A stretch of DNA of 18,474 nt, taken from positions 1 through 18,474 of the forward strand of contig JADGIG010000113.1 in assembly GCA_018985235.1 (NCBI GenBank). Reading direction: 5' to 3'. The DNA is from Sanchytrium tribonematis. Lineage: Eukaryota; Sanchytriomycota; Sanchytriomycetes; Sanchytriales; Sanchytriaceae. Of this stretch, positions 1-8,602 are shown in pieces; the stretch's first letter is position 1, and every line of letters begins with the position of its first letter. The notes beneath the pieces are model-generated. The model worked only from the letters and a program-made list of their open reading frames with translations. It ran no database searches and was not told the DNA's origin. The translations under genes were made by a program, and so were the position numbers.

Positions 1-1
1 G

Positions 2-550
2 CCAAAATCAGACAAGGATATTATAAGATCAGTTTCAATTAAGTATAAAGCTTCCGTGAATATCGAGAAAAAATTCACAGAATTCAAAGAAAAATATCTT
101 GAAAAGTTGCCAAAAGATCAGAGACATTCTCAGAATCTGGAATTACTTGCTATTATTGTATTATATAAAATTGTGAGTAAAAATAGTCAAGTTTCGAAGG
201 CGAAATACACTAAGGATTTTAAGATCGCAGTGTTTGATAAGCTTTGTGTAGAGTATGATAATTTAATGGCCGTGCGGCAAAAGAATGACAATCTTCCCTC
301 GCCTAAAATACTCGAAGTAACATCGCCAAACGTCCAAAATTCTATATCTAATACAAGCACACCCCGAAGAAGTACGAGAGCAAAGGCATTAAGTACGCCA
401 TCAAAAAGAAGTTTGAGTCCAGTGAATGAAACTCCTAAAAAACGGCCCAAAAAAGTTTATTTGGCTGACTATCCATATCCTACTATGTTCAGGCTAATAC
501 CTTTTGACTTGACTGCAAGCTATTTGAAAATATGCAACATTTTGAAATAA
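2..550 (+). CDS. ORC6: Origin recognition complex subunit 6, 3' part (5' end outside window)
   Basis: The reading frame is open from base 2, so the first visible start-like codon (GTG at 56) is internal and the true start lies upstream. 182 residues are visible. They resemble the second cyclin-box-like (TFIIB-like) domain of Orc6: an alpha-helical stretch ending in AVFDKLC (bases about 227-247), matching the IFDRLC motif of animal ORC6, followed by a basic linker. The linker has three full CDK-type sites (TPRR, TPSK, TPKK, bases about 359-445) and a KKRPKK nuclear-localisation-like patch. This suits an ORC subunit that acts at replication origins and is controlled by cyclin-dependent kinase; that regulation is inferred. 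The last ~30 residues are not recognised and lack the W-containing C-terminal helix of human ORC6. RPB1 begins 36 bp downstream. The assignment rests on a short but specific motif match. Confidence 0.7.
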   Translation, partial: PKSDKDIIRSVSIKYKASVNIEKKFTEFKEKYLEKLPKDQRHSQNLELLAIIVLYKIVSKNSQVSKAKYTKDFKIAVFDKLCVEYDNLMAVRQKNDNLPSPKILEVTSPNVQNSISNTSTPRRSTRAKALSTPSKRSLSPVNETPKKRPKKVYLADYPYPTMFRLIPFDLTASYLKICNILK

Positions 551-551
551 A
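546..551 (+). terminator. AATAAA poly(A) signal overlapping the ORC6 stop
   Basis: AATAAA spans the TAA stop codon at 548-550. Cleavage would have to fall within the 36-bp gap before RPB1 or inside RPB1. Functional assignment is inferred from the recurring position of this hexamer at other genes in the window. Confidence 0.6.
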
Positions 552-586
552 TATACGTAGATATCTAGGAGAATTGTTGTAACATC

Positions 587-3500
587 ATGACTGTTCCTTT
601 GACAGTTCAGTTTGGCGTGTTTTCTGCTACGGAAACACAAAAAACATCTGTTCAAGAAATTACACACCCGCAAACTATGGATAATAATCAATATCAGGTC
701 AAAGGCTTGCTAGACCCATATCTTGGTACAATAGATAAGACAGCACAATGTATGACATGTCAATCAACTATGACTAATTGCGTCGGACATTTCGGCCATA
801 TCAATTTACATCAACCCGTTTATCACGTTGGATTTTTAACTCATGTTAAAAAGGTACTAGAATGTGTTTGTTATTATTGTTCAAAATTAAAATGCAAGGA
901 GATTCTTGGTGTCACAGACAAGATTCAATCTTTGCCTAAAACTTTAAAAAGCAATAAACATAGATTTAAAAAATGTCATGAATTATTAAAAAGCAAAACA
1001 ATGTGCGAGCACTGTGAAAGAAAGCAACCAGTGTACAGAAAAGATGGTTTAAACCTTCAAACTTGGTTTAAACAAGCAGATCAAGAAAAAACTCAACTCA
1101 CTGCCCAGCATGTGGTTGGAATTCTGAGCAAGCTATCTGATTTAGATTGTTATTTATTGGGTATGAACCCTAGATACTCTAGGCCCGAAAATTTGATTAT
1201 AACCAGTTTGCCATGTCCACCGCCTCAAGTTAGACCTTCCATCACAATGGATATGGGCAGAGGAGAAGACGATTTGACTCACAAATTGGCAGACATAATT
1301 AAAGCGAACGACAATTTAAAAAAGTGTGAATCAGAGGGAGCTCCGAATCACGTTGTGTCCGAATTTGTTCAACTATTACAATACCATGTTGCAACTTATA
1401 TGGATAACGATATTTCGGGACAACCTCAGGCTTTACAAAAATCTGGAAGACCTCTAAAAAGTATTCGTGCCAGATTAAAGGGCAAAGAAGGAAGACTAAG
1501 AGGGAACTTGATGGGAAAACGAGTGGATTTTAGTGCTAGAACTGTCATTACTGGAGATCCGAATCTTAGTATAGACGAGGTCGGAGTGCCACTCAGTATT
1601 GCGAAAAATTTGACTTTTCCTGAAATGGTCATGTCTTACAATATTGATAAATTACAAGATCTAGTAAGACGAGGTCCGCATCAACATCCTGGCGCTTGCT
1701 ATGTTATAAAAGATACCGGTGAAAGAATTGATTTAAGATATACTCGTAATTCTGGCGACATAATTCTTCAGTATGGCTTTATTGTTGAAAGACATTTATG
1801 TGATGGTGATATTATTATATTTAATAGGCAACCCTCTCTTCATAAAATGTCCATGATGGGCCATAAAGTCCGAGTAATGCCAGCTGGAAGTACCTTTAGA
1901 TTGAACTTAAGTGTGACTTCGCCATATAATGCTGATTTCGACGGGGACGAGATGAATATGCACGTACCTCAATCTCTCGGTGCAAGAGCTGAAATTCAAG
2001 AACTTTGCATGGTTCCTAAACAAATTATTACGCCTCAAAGTAATAGGCCTGTCATGGGAATTGTTCAAGATACTCTTTGTGGTGTGCGAAAGTTTACCCT
2101 TAGAGATACGTTCATGGACGAGGCATTTGTACACAACATTATGATGTGGGTTCCAGAATGGAATGGTGATATTCCAAACCCAGCCATTTTGAAACCTAAA
2201 AAATTATGGACTGGTAAGCAAATTTTAGAGTTAATTATACCAAAGCAGATCAATCTCGTCACTTTTCATTCTCAGCATCCTGATGATGAGAAGACAGAGA
2301 TGAGTGTGGGCGATACCAAAGTAGTCATTCAAAATGGTGCTTTGTTAAGTGGAATTGTATGCAAGAAAACTGTGGGAACAAGCGCTGGAGGTTTAATCCA
2401 CGTTATCGTAAATGAATGTGGACCTGATCAAGCAAAACTTTTTCTAAATGGCTGCCAGACGATTGTGAATTATTGGCTTTTACACCATAGTTTTAGCATT
2501 GGAATTGGTGACACAATTGCTGATAGAACCACCATGGAAGCAATTAATGACCAAATTCGTAAAAGCAAAGAAACTGTGGATGAAATTATTAAAGATGCGC
2601 AACTTGGGATCTTAACGCAAAAACCTGGTATGACCTTGAGAGAATCCTTTGAGGCCGATGTCAACAAAGAATTAAATCAATGTCGTGATCTTACAGGCAA
2701 GAGTGCTCAAGGTGCGCTTAAAGATCATAATAATGTCAAGCAGATGGTTGTTGCAGGTTCTAAGGGGTCTTTTATAAATATTTCACAAATGAGTGCTGTT
2801 GTGGGGCAACAGAATGTCGAGGGTAAAAGAATTTCTTTTGGATTTCGATATCGTGCGCTACCTCATTTCACAAAAGATGATAATAGTCCTGATGCAAGAG
2901 GTTTCGTTGAAAATAGTTATCTTAGAGGTGTAACTGCATCCGAGTTTTTTTTCCACGCAATGGGTGGAAGGGAAGGTCTCATTGATACAGCTGTCAAAAC
3001 AGCAGAAACTGGATACATTCAGCGACGTCTTGTCAAAGCACTAGAGGATGTCATGGTGAAAAATGATGGCACTGTTAGAAATTCTATAGGTGACATTATT
3101 GAATTTTGCTACGGAGAGGATGGTCTAGACGCTTTAAAAGTTGAAAAGCAAAGCATTGACATCATCAGGCAATCTGACTTGCAATTTGAAGCCAAGTACC
3201 GGATAGAGCCAAAAATGCCGCTATTTAAAGGTTATGACGTTAATACTGCCCAAGAGCTTCTTGGTAATGTAGAATTCCATACAGCCATCAAAAATGAATT
3301 TGAGCAGATACAGAAAGACCGAAAATTCCTGCGCGAGTACTTATTTAAAAATGGAGCTGCAAATTGGCCTCTACCCGTTCATATCCGAAGATTGATCTGG
3401 AATGCCAGACAAACTTTTTCTATTGACGATCGTGTTCTTAGCAAATTATCTCCTTTGACAATTATTGAAAGTGTCAAAAGCCTTGAACAAGAAGTTATTG

Positions 3501-5616
3501 TAATTCGCGGGAATGACCCTATAAGTAAAGAAGCCCAAGAGAATGCAACTACTCTGTTTAGAATAATGTTAAGGAGCTATTTAGCAAGTAAGAGAGTTAT
3601 TGAAGAGTACCGTCTGGATGATAAGGCCTTTTGTACATCTTTATTAATTTAGCTTGGTTGATAGGTGAAATTAAAGAACGATTTTTGAGATCGCTTGTTG
3701 ATCCTGGAGAAATGATAGGAACAGTGGCAGCACAATCAATTGGAGAGCCTGCCACTCAAATGACTCTTAATACATTTCATTTTGCGGGTGTGTCCAGTAA
3801 GAATGTGACCTTGGGTGTTCCCAGACTCAAAGAAATCATCAATGTTGCTAAAAACATAAAGACGCCCTCCATGACAATTTATCTCAATGAGGAGTATAGG
3901 AAATCTAAAGAAAGTGCGAAACAGATTTTGGTTCAAATTGAGCATTGCCCTATGAGAAAAGTCGTTACAAAAACCGAAATTCATTATGACCCTGATCCAC
4001 TCCAAACTAGCATTGAAGAAGACAAAGATTTCGTTGAAGCTTTTTTCGAACTTGAAGATGCTAGTTTTGTCAATGTGTCTCCTTGGTTATTAAGATTAGG
4101 TCTGAGTAGAAGCGTATTGATTGACAAAGGGTTGAGTGTTAGTGAAATTGTCAGAATGATTAAAAATACATTTGTGGATGAACTGCTGGTTATAGGTAGT
4201 GATGACAATGCTGAACATCCAGTGCTAAGAATCAGAATCATGAAATCGGATGGTGCTGATATCAACGAAAGTGATTTAAGAGACTTGGAAACAAATCTAT
4301 TAAATATGGTGGATTTGCGTGGTGTTAAAGGGGTAAACAAAGTTTTCTTAGCTCGCAAGAAAGATTCGCATTTAAATATTGATGGTGAATTTAGAGACAT
4401 TGAAGAATGGGCATTGGACACTGATGGAACAAATCTGAAAAATGTCATGACTAATCCAAATGTCGATTTCACAAGAACTTATTCAAACTACTGTATTGAA
4501 ATAATGGAAGTCTTGGGGGTTGAAGCCACTAGAGCTGCCTTATTAAAGGAACTGCGAAATGTTATTGAATTTGACGGTAGTTATGTTAATTACAGACATT
4601 TAACATTATTGGTAGATGTCATGACAGCTAAAGGATCTATAATGGCAATCACAAGACATGGTATAAATCGGAGTGACAGCGGTGCTCTTATGAGATGCTC
4701 CTTTGAAGAAACCGTAGAAATTTTGTTAGAAGCTGCTGCTTTTGGAGATACAGATGCTTGTTACGGTATATCTGAAAATATCATACTAGGTCAACTCGCT
4801 CCTTTAGGAACTGGAAGTTTTGACGTATTGCTTGACGAGAAAACTTTAGACGAACGATTTAGTGGTATGCAAACTGGGGCCTCCACGCCTTATATGCAAG
4901 GTTTTTTTTCAAGTGCTCAAACACCAAATGTTGGTATGTTTGGGTACATGGGTTCTCAGACACCATTTCTAGGAGGTTCAGTGACCCCAAAAGCACTCGA
5001 TATCAATTTTGTTCCAAATGATTCGCAATTTTCTCCTATAAACGACAATCCGACTGCATTGTCACCTAGATACTCTGGTGTTCAAAGTCCGTTCCAATCT
5101 GGTGCTATGTCTCCATTTTCACCTAAACATTCCATGTCTCCTGGACATTCCATGAGTCCTGCTTATAACTATTCACCTGGTTATGCTCCCAGCTCCCCCG
5201 GCTATGGCGCATACAGTCCCTCTAGTCCGGGTTACACACCTAATAGTCCAGGATTTAGCCCGACCAGCCCAGCATATTCTCCAACTAGTCCTAGCTATAG
5301 TCCAACTAGCCCAAGCTACTCGCCTACATCCCCAAGTTACAGTCCAACATCTCCTAGTTATAGTCCAACAAGCCCAAGTTATTCTCCCACATCTCCTAGT
5401 TATAGTCCAACGTCTCCTAATTACTCGCCGACTAGCCCTCAATATTCACCTACTAGTCCACAATATTCACCAACTAGTCCTCAGTATTCACCAACTAGTC
5501 CTCAATACTCACCTACCAGTCCGCAATATTCACCAACTAGCCCTCAATATTCTCCTGCTAGTCCACAATACAGCCCTGCTAGCCCTTCGTATGATGACCA
5601 AAAGAAGACAGAATAA
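587..5616 (+). CDS. RPB1: DNA-directed RNA polymerase II largest subunit RPB1, one 20-nt intron
   Basis: The coding sequence is join(587..3632,3653..5616), 1669 residues. It forms the clamp and half of the active centre of nuclear RNA polymerase II. Visible landmarks are the N-terminal zinc ligands C55, C58, C65, H68; the catalytic [10 protein letters not shown] at residues 448-457 with the three metal-binding aspartates; the funnel/bridge-helix block around [20 protein letters not shown]; and the trigger-loop block with [18 protein letters not shown] just after the intron. The C-terminal domain has 18 contiguous YSPTSPS-type heptads. The upstream frame ends in AF plus one base and the downstream frame resumes at WLIGEI. 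Splicing gives AFSWLIGEI, as expected for RPB1. The ATG at 587 gives the expected N-terminus, with VQFGVFS near residue 7. It is convergent with SF3B1, 42 bp away. Confidence 0.97.
3633..3652 (+). other. 20-nt spliceosomal intron in RPB1
   Basis: The sequence is GTACATCTTTATTAATTTAG. It interrupts codon S (phase 1). Removing it joins two frames and restores the conserved RPB1 alignment with no residue gained or lost. The putative branch-point A is 3647 (TTAAT, fitting YTNAY), six bases from the intron end. Retention would put TAG in frame at the acceptor itself. Confidence 0.93.
5212..5589 (+). repeat. RPB1 C-terminal domain: 18 tandem 21-bp heptad repeats
   Basis: There are eighteen contiguous heptads. 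Three are degenerate ([21 protein letters not shown]), followed by six YSPTSPS, one YSPTSPN, six YSPTSPQ, then YSPASPQ and YSPASPS and the tail YDDQKKTE. Degenerate SP-rich spacer sequence precedes them from about 5050. Position 7 is S in the first block and Q in the second. This is the phosphorylated scaffold for capping, splicing and 3'-end factors. Confidence 0.95.
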
Positions 5617-5617
5617 A
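5612..5617 (+). terminator. AATAAA poly(A) signal overlapping the RPB1 stop
   Basis: AATAAA covers the TAA stop at 5614-5616. A second AATAAA lies at 5630-5635, inside the 42-bp convergent gap. Either could serve RPB1; which is used cannot be told from sequence. Confidence 0.6.
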
Positions 5618-5651
5618 ACTTTGAACGAAAATAAAATTATGAATTTCTGTA

Positions 5652-5657
5652 TTTATT
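5652..5657 (-). terminator. AATAAA poly(A) signal just after the SF3B1 stop
   Basis: On the minus strand the hexamer begins one base after the TGA stop (5661-5659). It lies in the 42-bp gap shared with RPB1, so the two mRNAs probably overlap at their 3' ends. Confidence 0.6.
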
Positions 5658-5658
5658 T

Positions 5659-8416
5659 TCAAATTAAATAGTCCAAGACATGTCTCTTGTACATTCTTTT
5701 ATCTTCGTTTTCGAATTCAGGATAGTATGGAACCAAATCATCTTGACCACTAATATAAATTCCATTAAAAATTTGCCAGTATGTTTCTCTAATTCGACGA
5801 GCAGGGTGAAATAGTCCGAGCAGAATATATTGCAATATTGCTCCTGCGCCCAATGCTAGTCGCAGAGCCTCAATTGACTCAAATACACTTTCAAGCATGT
5901 TTGACGAATTTTCAAACAAATTTGGCCAAATCATATTCAGCATGTGAGTGAGTGTATCTTCCTTTCCTTTTCCTATGGTGCCAGTTGCCAAGTGCTTGAC
6001 TATTTGACAGGCGATGTGTCTATGAACTATGTCTCTATCTACCAACGCATCTTCCACCAAAGTCGATGCAACATAAACATAATCTTTCGAGGCATTCCCA
6101 ATATATTCAAAAATAAAAGCAATGCTTTTCAATACACCATTTTGAACATTGACTTCAGGGTATCTATATTCATTTAAAAGCTGTGCTAAAATTGTATATG
6201 CTCCGCATTTCTGGGCGATAATTCCTAAATTAAAAGAAACTACCAATACTGACAGCTGAGCACAATCGAACATGTCTCTCCTGCACCTTTAGGTTATTTA
6301 TCAAAGTAGCTAAAACATCTTGGGGTCCAATAGCCAAAGCAATATGTCCTAGGCAAATTGTGCTTGCTCTCCGAATGCCTTTTCTTTGAGCTCTCATCAA
6401 CTCTACCAATTCAAAGCAGATTCTTAGCCATTCTCTAGGATTAATCTCATCTGCAGCTTTTTCTGCCACTAACGCCACAAGATCGATACAATTTTCTTGC
6501 ACTTTTTCGTGTCTATTTCTTAAAATCGGAGTCAATCTGGGAAGAAGGTCTTTAATTGGTGGATTGACATTTTCAATTCCCATGACGACTACCACGCTCT
6601 TTAAACCGGCGATTATGCTAGCCAAAGTTGCTGGCTGCTCTTCTCCCAAATACTCGTATAGAACAACCCCTAAATTACCCAACTGTTTCTCTTCCTGACA
6701 AGATTTAAGAACAGGTGAGACTTTGGTTACCAAATCTGCAGCTAATTGTCTTACTTTTCCAGATTTGTTGCTCAATCGGAATAGAATGGTGCTGATCAAC
6801 TGAGGCATATAAGGCTTTGCATTCATTTTTAAAGCGCAGAGAAAATCAGAGAACGCATTCAATACGACAAGATCTTCCATGGTTTGTTCCTGGAATGCGA
6901 AAAGAAGACCATCAACAAATTCTTCTTCCATCCTAGGATCTAACTTATCAAATTCTTGATTTTGAATCAGTTTCTGAATACATTCACATATCATTTTTCT
7001 GAACGGTTCACTTTCATCTTTAAGAAACGGTTGCAATTTACCAAATACTTCAACAATTCCAATCTTCTTGCTAATGGCTGAGGTAGCTTCCAATATCGGT
7101 CTAATCATTCGCTTATCCAACGCGGTTCTCCTGTTCCAAAAGGCCTCAAAAAACTTATTTAAGACGTTTCGCATGATGTATTCTTTCTCTACACCGTCTT
7201 TATCGCAGCACTTTTGCAGAACAAGAAGAATTGTTCGTCTAATATCATCATCATGCGAAAAAAATTCCCTAATTAATAACGGTAAAATTTGCTTTGTATA
7301 GTAACCAGCATCTTCTGGTTCCATAAGTGGTATGATACATCCAACTGCTTTTAGACTGGCAACCAGTGCTTTTCCTCTATGTTGCTTCACATTTTTCCAT
7401 AATGTTAAAAGAATTGGTTCGAATTTTTCAATCCCATATGGGTGGCATGCTTCTGCCAATGCGCTCAATGCGAGAAACGTTATGGTTCTAACCTTGATTT
7501 CCTCGTCGTCTAATCGGTCTTTGAGTGCGTCGATAAAATAGCCGAGTTGAGGCAACAGCGCAATTCCCATTCGCTCTGCAGCAAAAAACAAAGTCCTTAC
7601 ACCGGTATGTCTCTCGTTAGAATCTTTACTACCGCATATTGCCATAATAAAAGGCATTGTTGAGCTAACACCGATCGTTGATACAATTACACTTAGAGCC
7701 TTTGAGCAGCATTGCCGCATGAATTCATCATCATTTGCTGTATCTTGCTTAAGTCTATTTAATAAAATAAATGCACCAACAGCTTTGGTAAGATTCCCGA
7801 ATAATTGGAAGCCCAATCGTCGAGTCATGAAATCTTCGTTTACAAGAAGTGGAAGTATAATGACCAACAATTCATTGACATAAAGGCGCAACTTATCTCC
7901 ATGTATTATCATCATTTTATCAACAAGTTTTAAGACAGATAATCGTTCTGTGTCTGATAATTGTTCCTGAAGAATAATAGATAGTAAATTTTTCATGACG
8001 ATATCTAAATCTGCCAATTCTAAATGTCTCGCAGCAGTCTTGCGTTGATACTGTTGTCCTTTAAATAAATGAATCAAGTGGTAGGCTACCTTTTTCTGTT
8101 TTAATTCTTGTGTATTAAGCAGTTCGTCAGATTTCTTTAACAAAGGAAATAATTGTAGGTAGGGTTTAGTGAGTTGTTCCTCCTCTAAATTTTGCTCTGA
8201 TCCAGTCATGGTATTAGTTAATTGGTTGTATACAATAGTGTATCCATCGGATGGCAAAATTTGATCCAATTGCTTTAGAATAAAATCTATGTCATTTTGA
8301 ATTACTTTTTCTTGCGGTCCTTGTATATCCCATCGAGATTTTCTGACTTTAGTAACCGGAGAGTCTATTTGGTCAGGTTGTGAGTTGACTTTCTTTGATC
8401 GATCCCAGCGTGACAT
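5659..8416 (-). CDS. SF3B1: Splicing factor 3B subunit 1 (SF3b155/Hsh155), one 19-nt intron
   Basis: The coding sequence is complement(join(5659..6224,6244..8416)), 912 residues. It is the HEAT-repeat core of U2 snRNP SF3b that clamps the branch-point/U2 duplex. Nearly the whole length aligns with human SF3B1 HEAT repeats, including QHRGKAL, EYLGEEQP, PPIKDLLPRLTPIL, NRHEKVQENCIDLV and LFHPARRIRETYW. The ATG at 8416 was chosen because it yields MSRWD. A second SRWD lies near residue 27. Both resemble U2AF-ligand motifs. The protein is short (human about 1304, yeast 971) because the disordered N-terminus is nearly gone. Positions equivalent to human R625, H662 and K700 are kept (R234, H270, K308), while the K666 equivalent is R274. 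It is divergent from the HEAT/TPR gene. Confidence 0.96.
6225..6243 (-). other. 19-nt spliceosomal intron in SF3B1
   Basis: Read on the minus strand it is GTAGTTTCTTTTAATTTAG, in phase 1. Splicing joins AVSI to GIIAQKC, matching VAI-AIVAETC in human SF3B1. The putative branch A is at 6230, again six bases from the intron end. Retention gives an in-frame TAA. Confidence 0.93.
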
Positions 8417-8602
8417 TCGAAAGTAAATAATGCGGGGTTGATACAATTCGAAATTGGTGTATAAATTTAGAATCTACAAAAACAACTTATGACTGTATTA
8501 GAATGAATTGGGGATTGACATCGAGCCTTTTTTAACAATCTCTTTGCTACTAAGATAAATTTGCCTATGTTAACTTGTGACCAGACCCCTTGAAAACATT
8601 GC
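8417..8602. promoter_or_regulatory. Divergent promoter region between SF3B1 and the HEAT/TPR gene
   Basis: At 186 bp this is the largest non-coding gap in the window (246 bp if the HEAT/TPR gene starts at 8663). It must carry start sites for both genes. It holds a TATAAAT at 8460-8466 on the plus strand and two copies of the palindrome-cored ATTCGAAA at 8415-8422 and 8446-8453, 31 bp apart; the first overlaps the SF3B1 start codon. No tRNA-like fold or further gene was seen. Confidence 0.5.

Noticed and set aside
455-492. 38-nt intron in the ORC6 tail (GTTTAT...TTCAG)
   Set aside because: It lacks the -6 A architecture of the other introns and would only give a truncated end (ANTF then stop), with no better match to ORC6.
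56-550. GTG start for the first gene
   Set aside because: The frame is open to base 2 and the upstream residues continue the ORC6-like domain; GTG starts are not expected in a eukaryotic nuclear gene.
3600-3660. RPB1 as a frameshifted pseudogene or two genes
   Set aside because: Removing a 20-nt GT-AG segment restores the alignment exactly, and the same class of segment occurs in three other essential genes.
3984-4472. 162-residue minus-strand frame opposite RPB1
   Set aside because: Its composition is that of an antisense shadow and the plus strand is a conserved coding region.
5212-5589. Regular short repeats as a CRISPR array or satellite
   Set aside because: The period is 21 bp with no spacers and encodes the RPB1 CTD in frame.
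5173-5671. Arginine/tryptophan-rich minus-strand frame and shifted plus-strand frame over the CTD
   Set aside because: Both are shadows of the 21-bp heptad repeats of RPB1.
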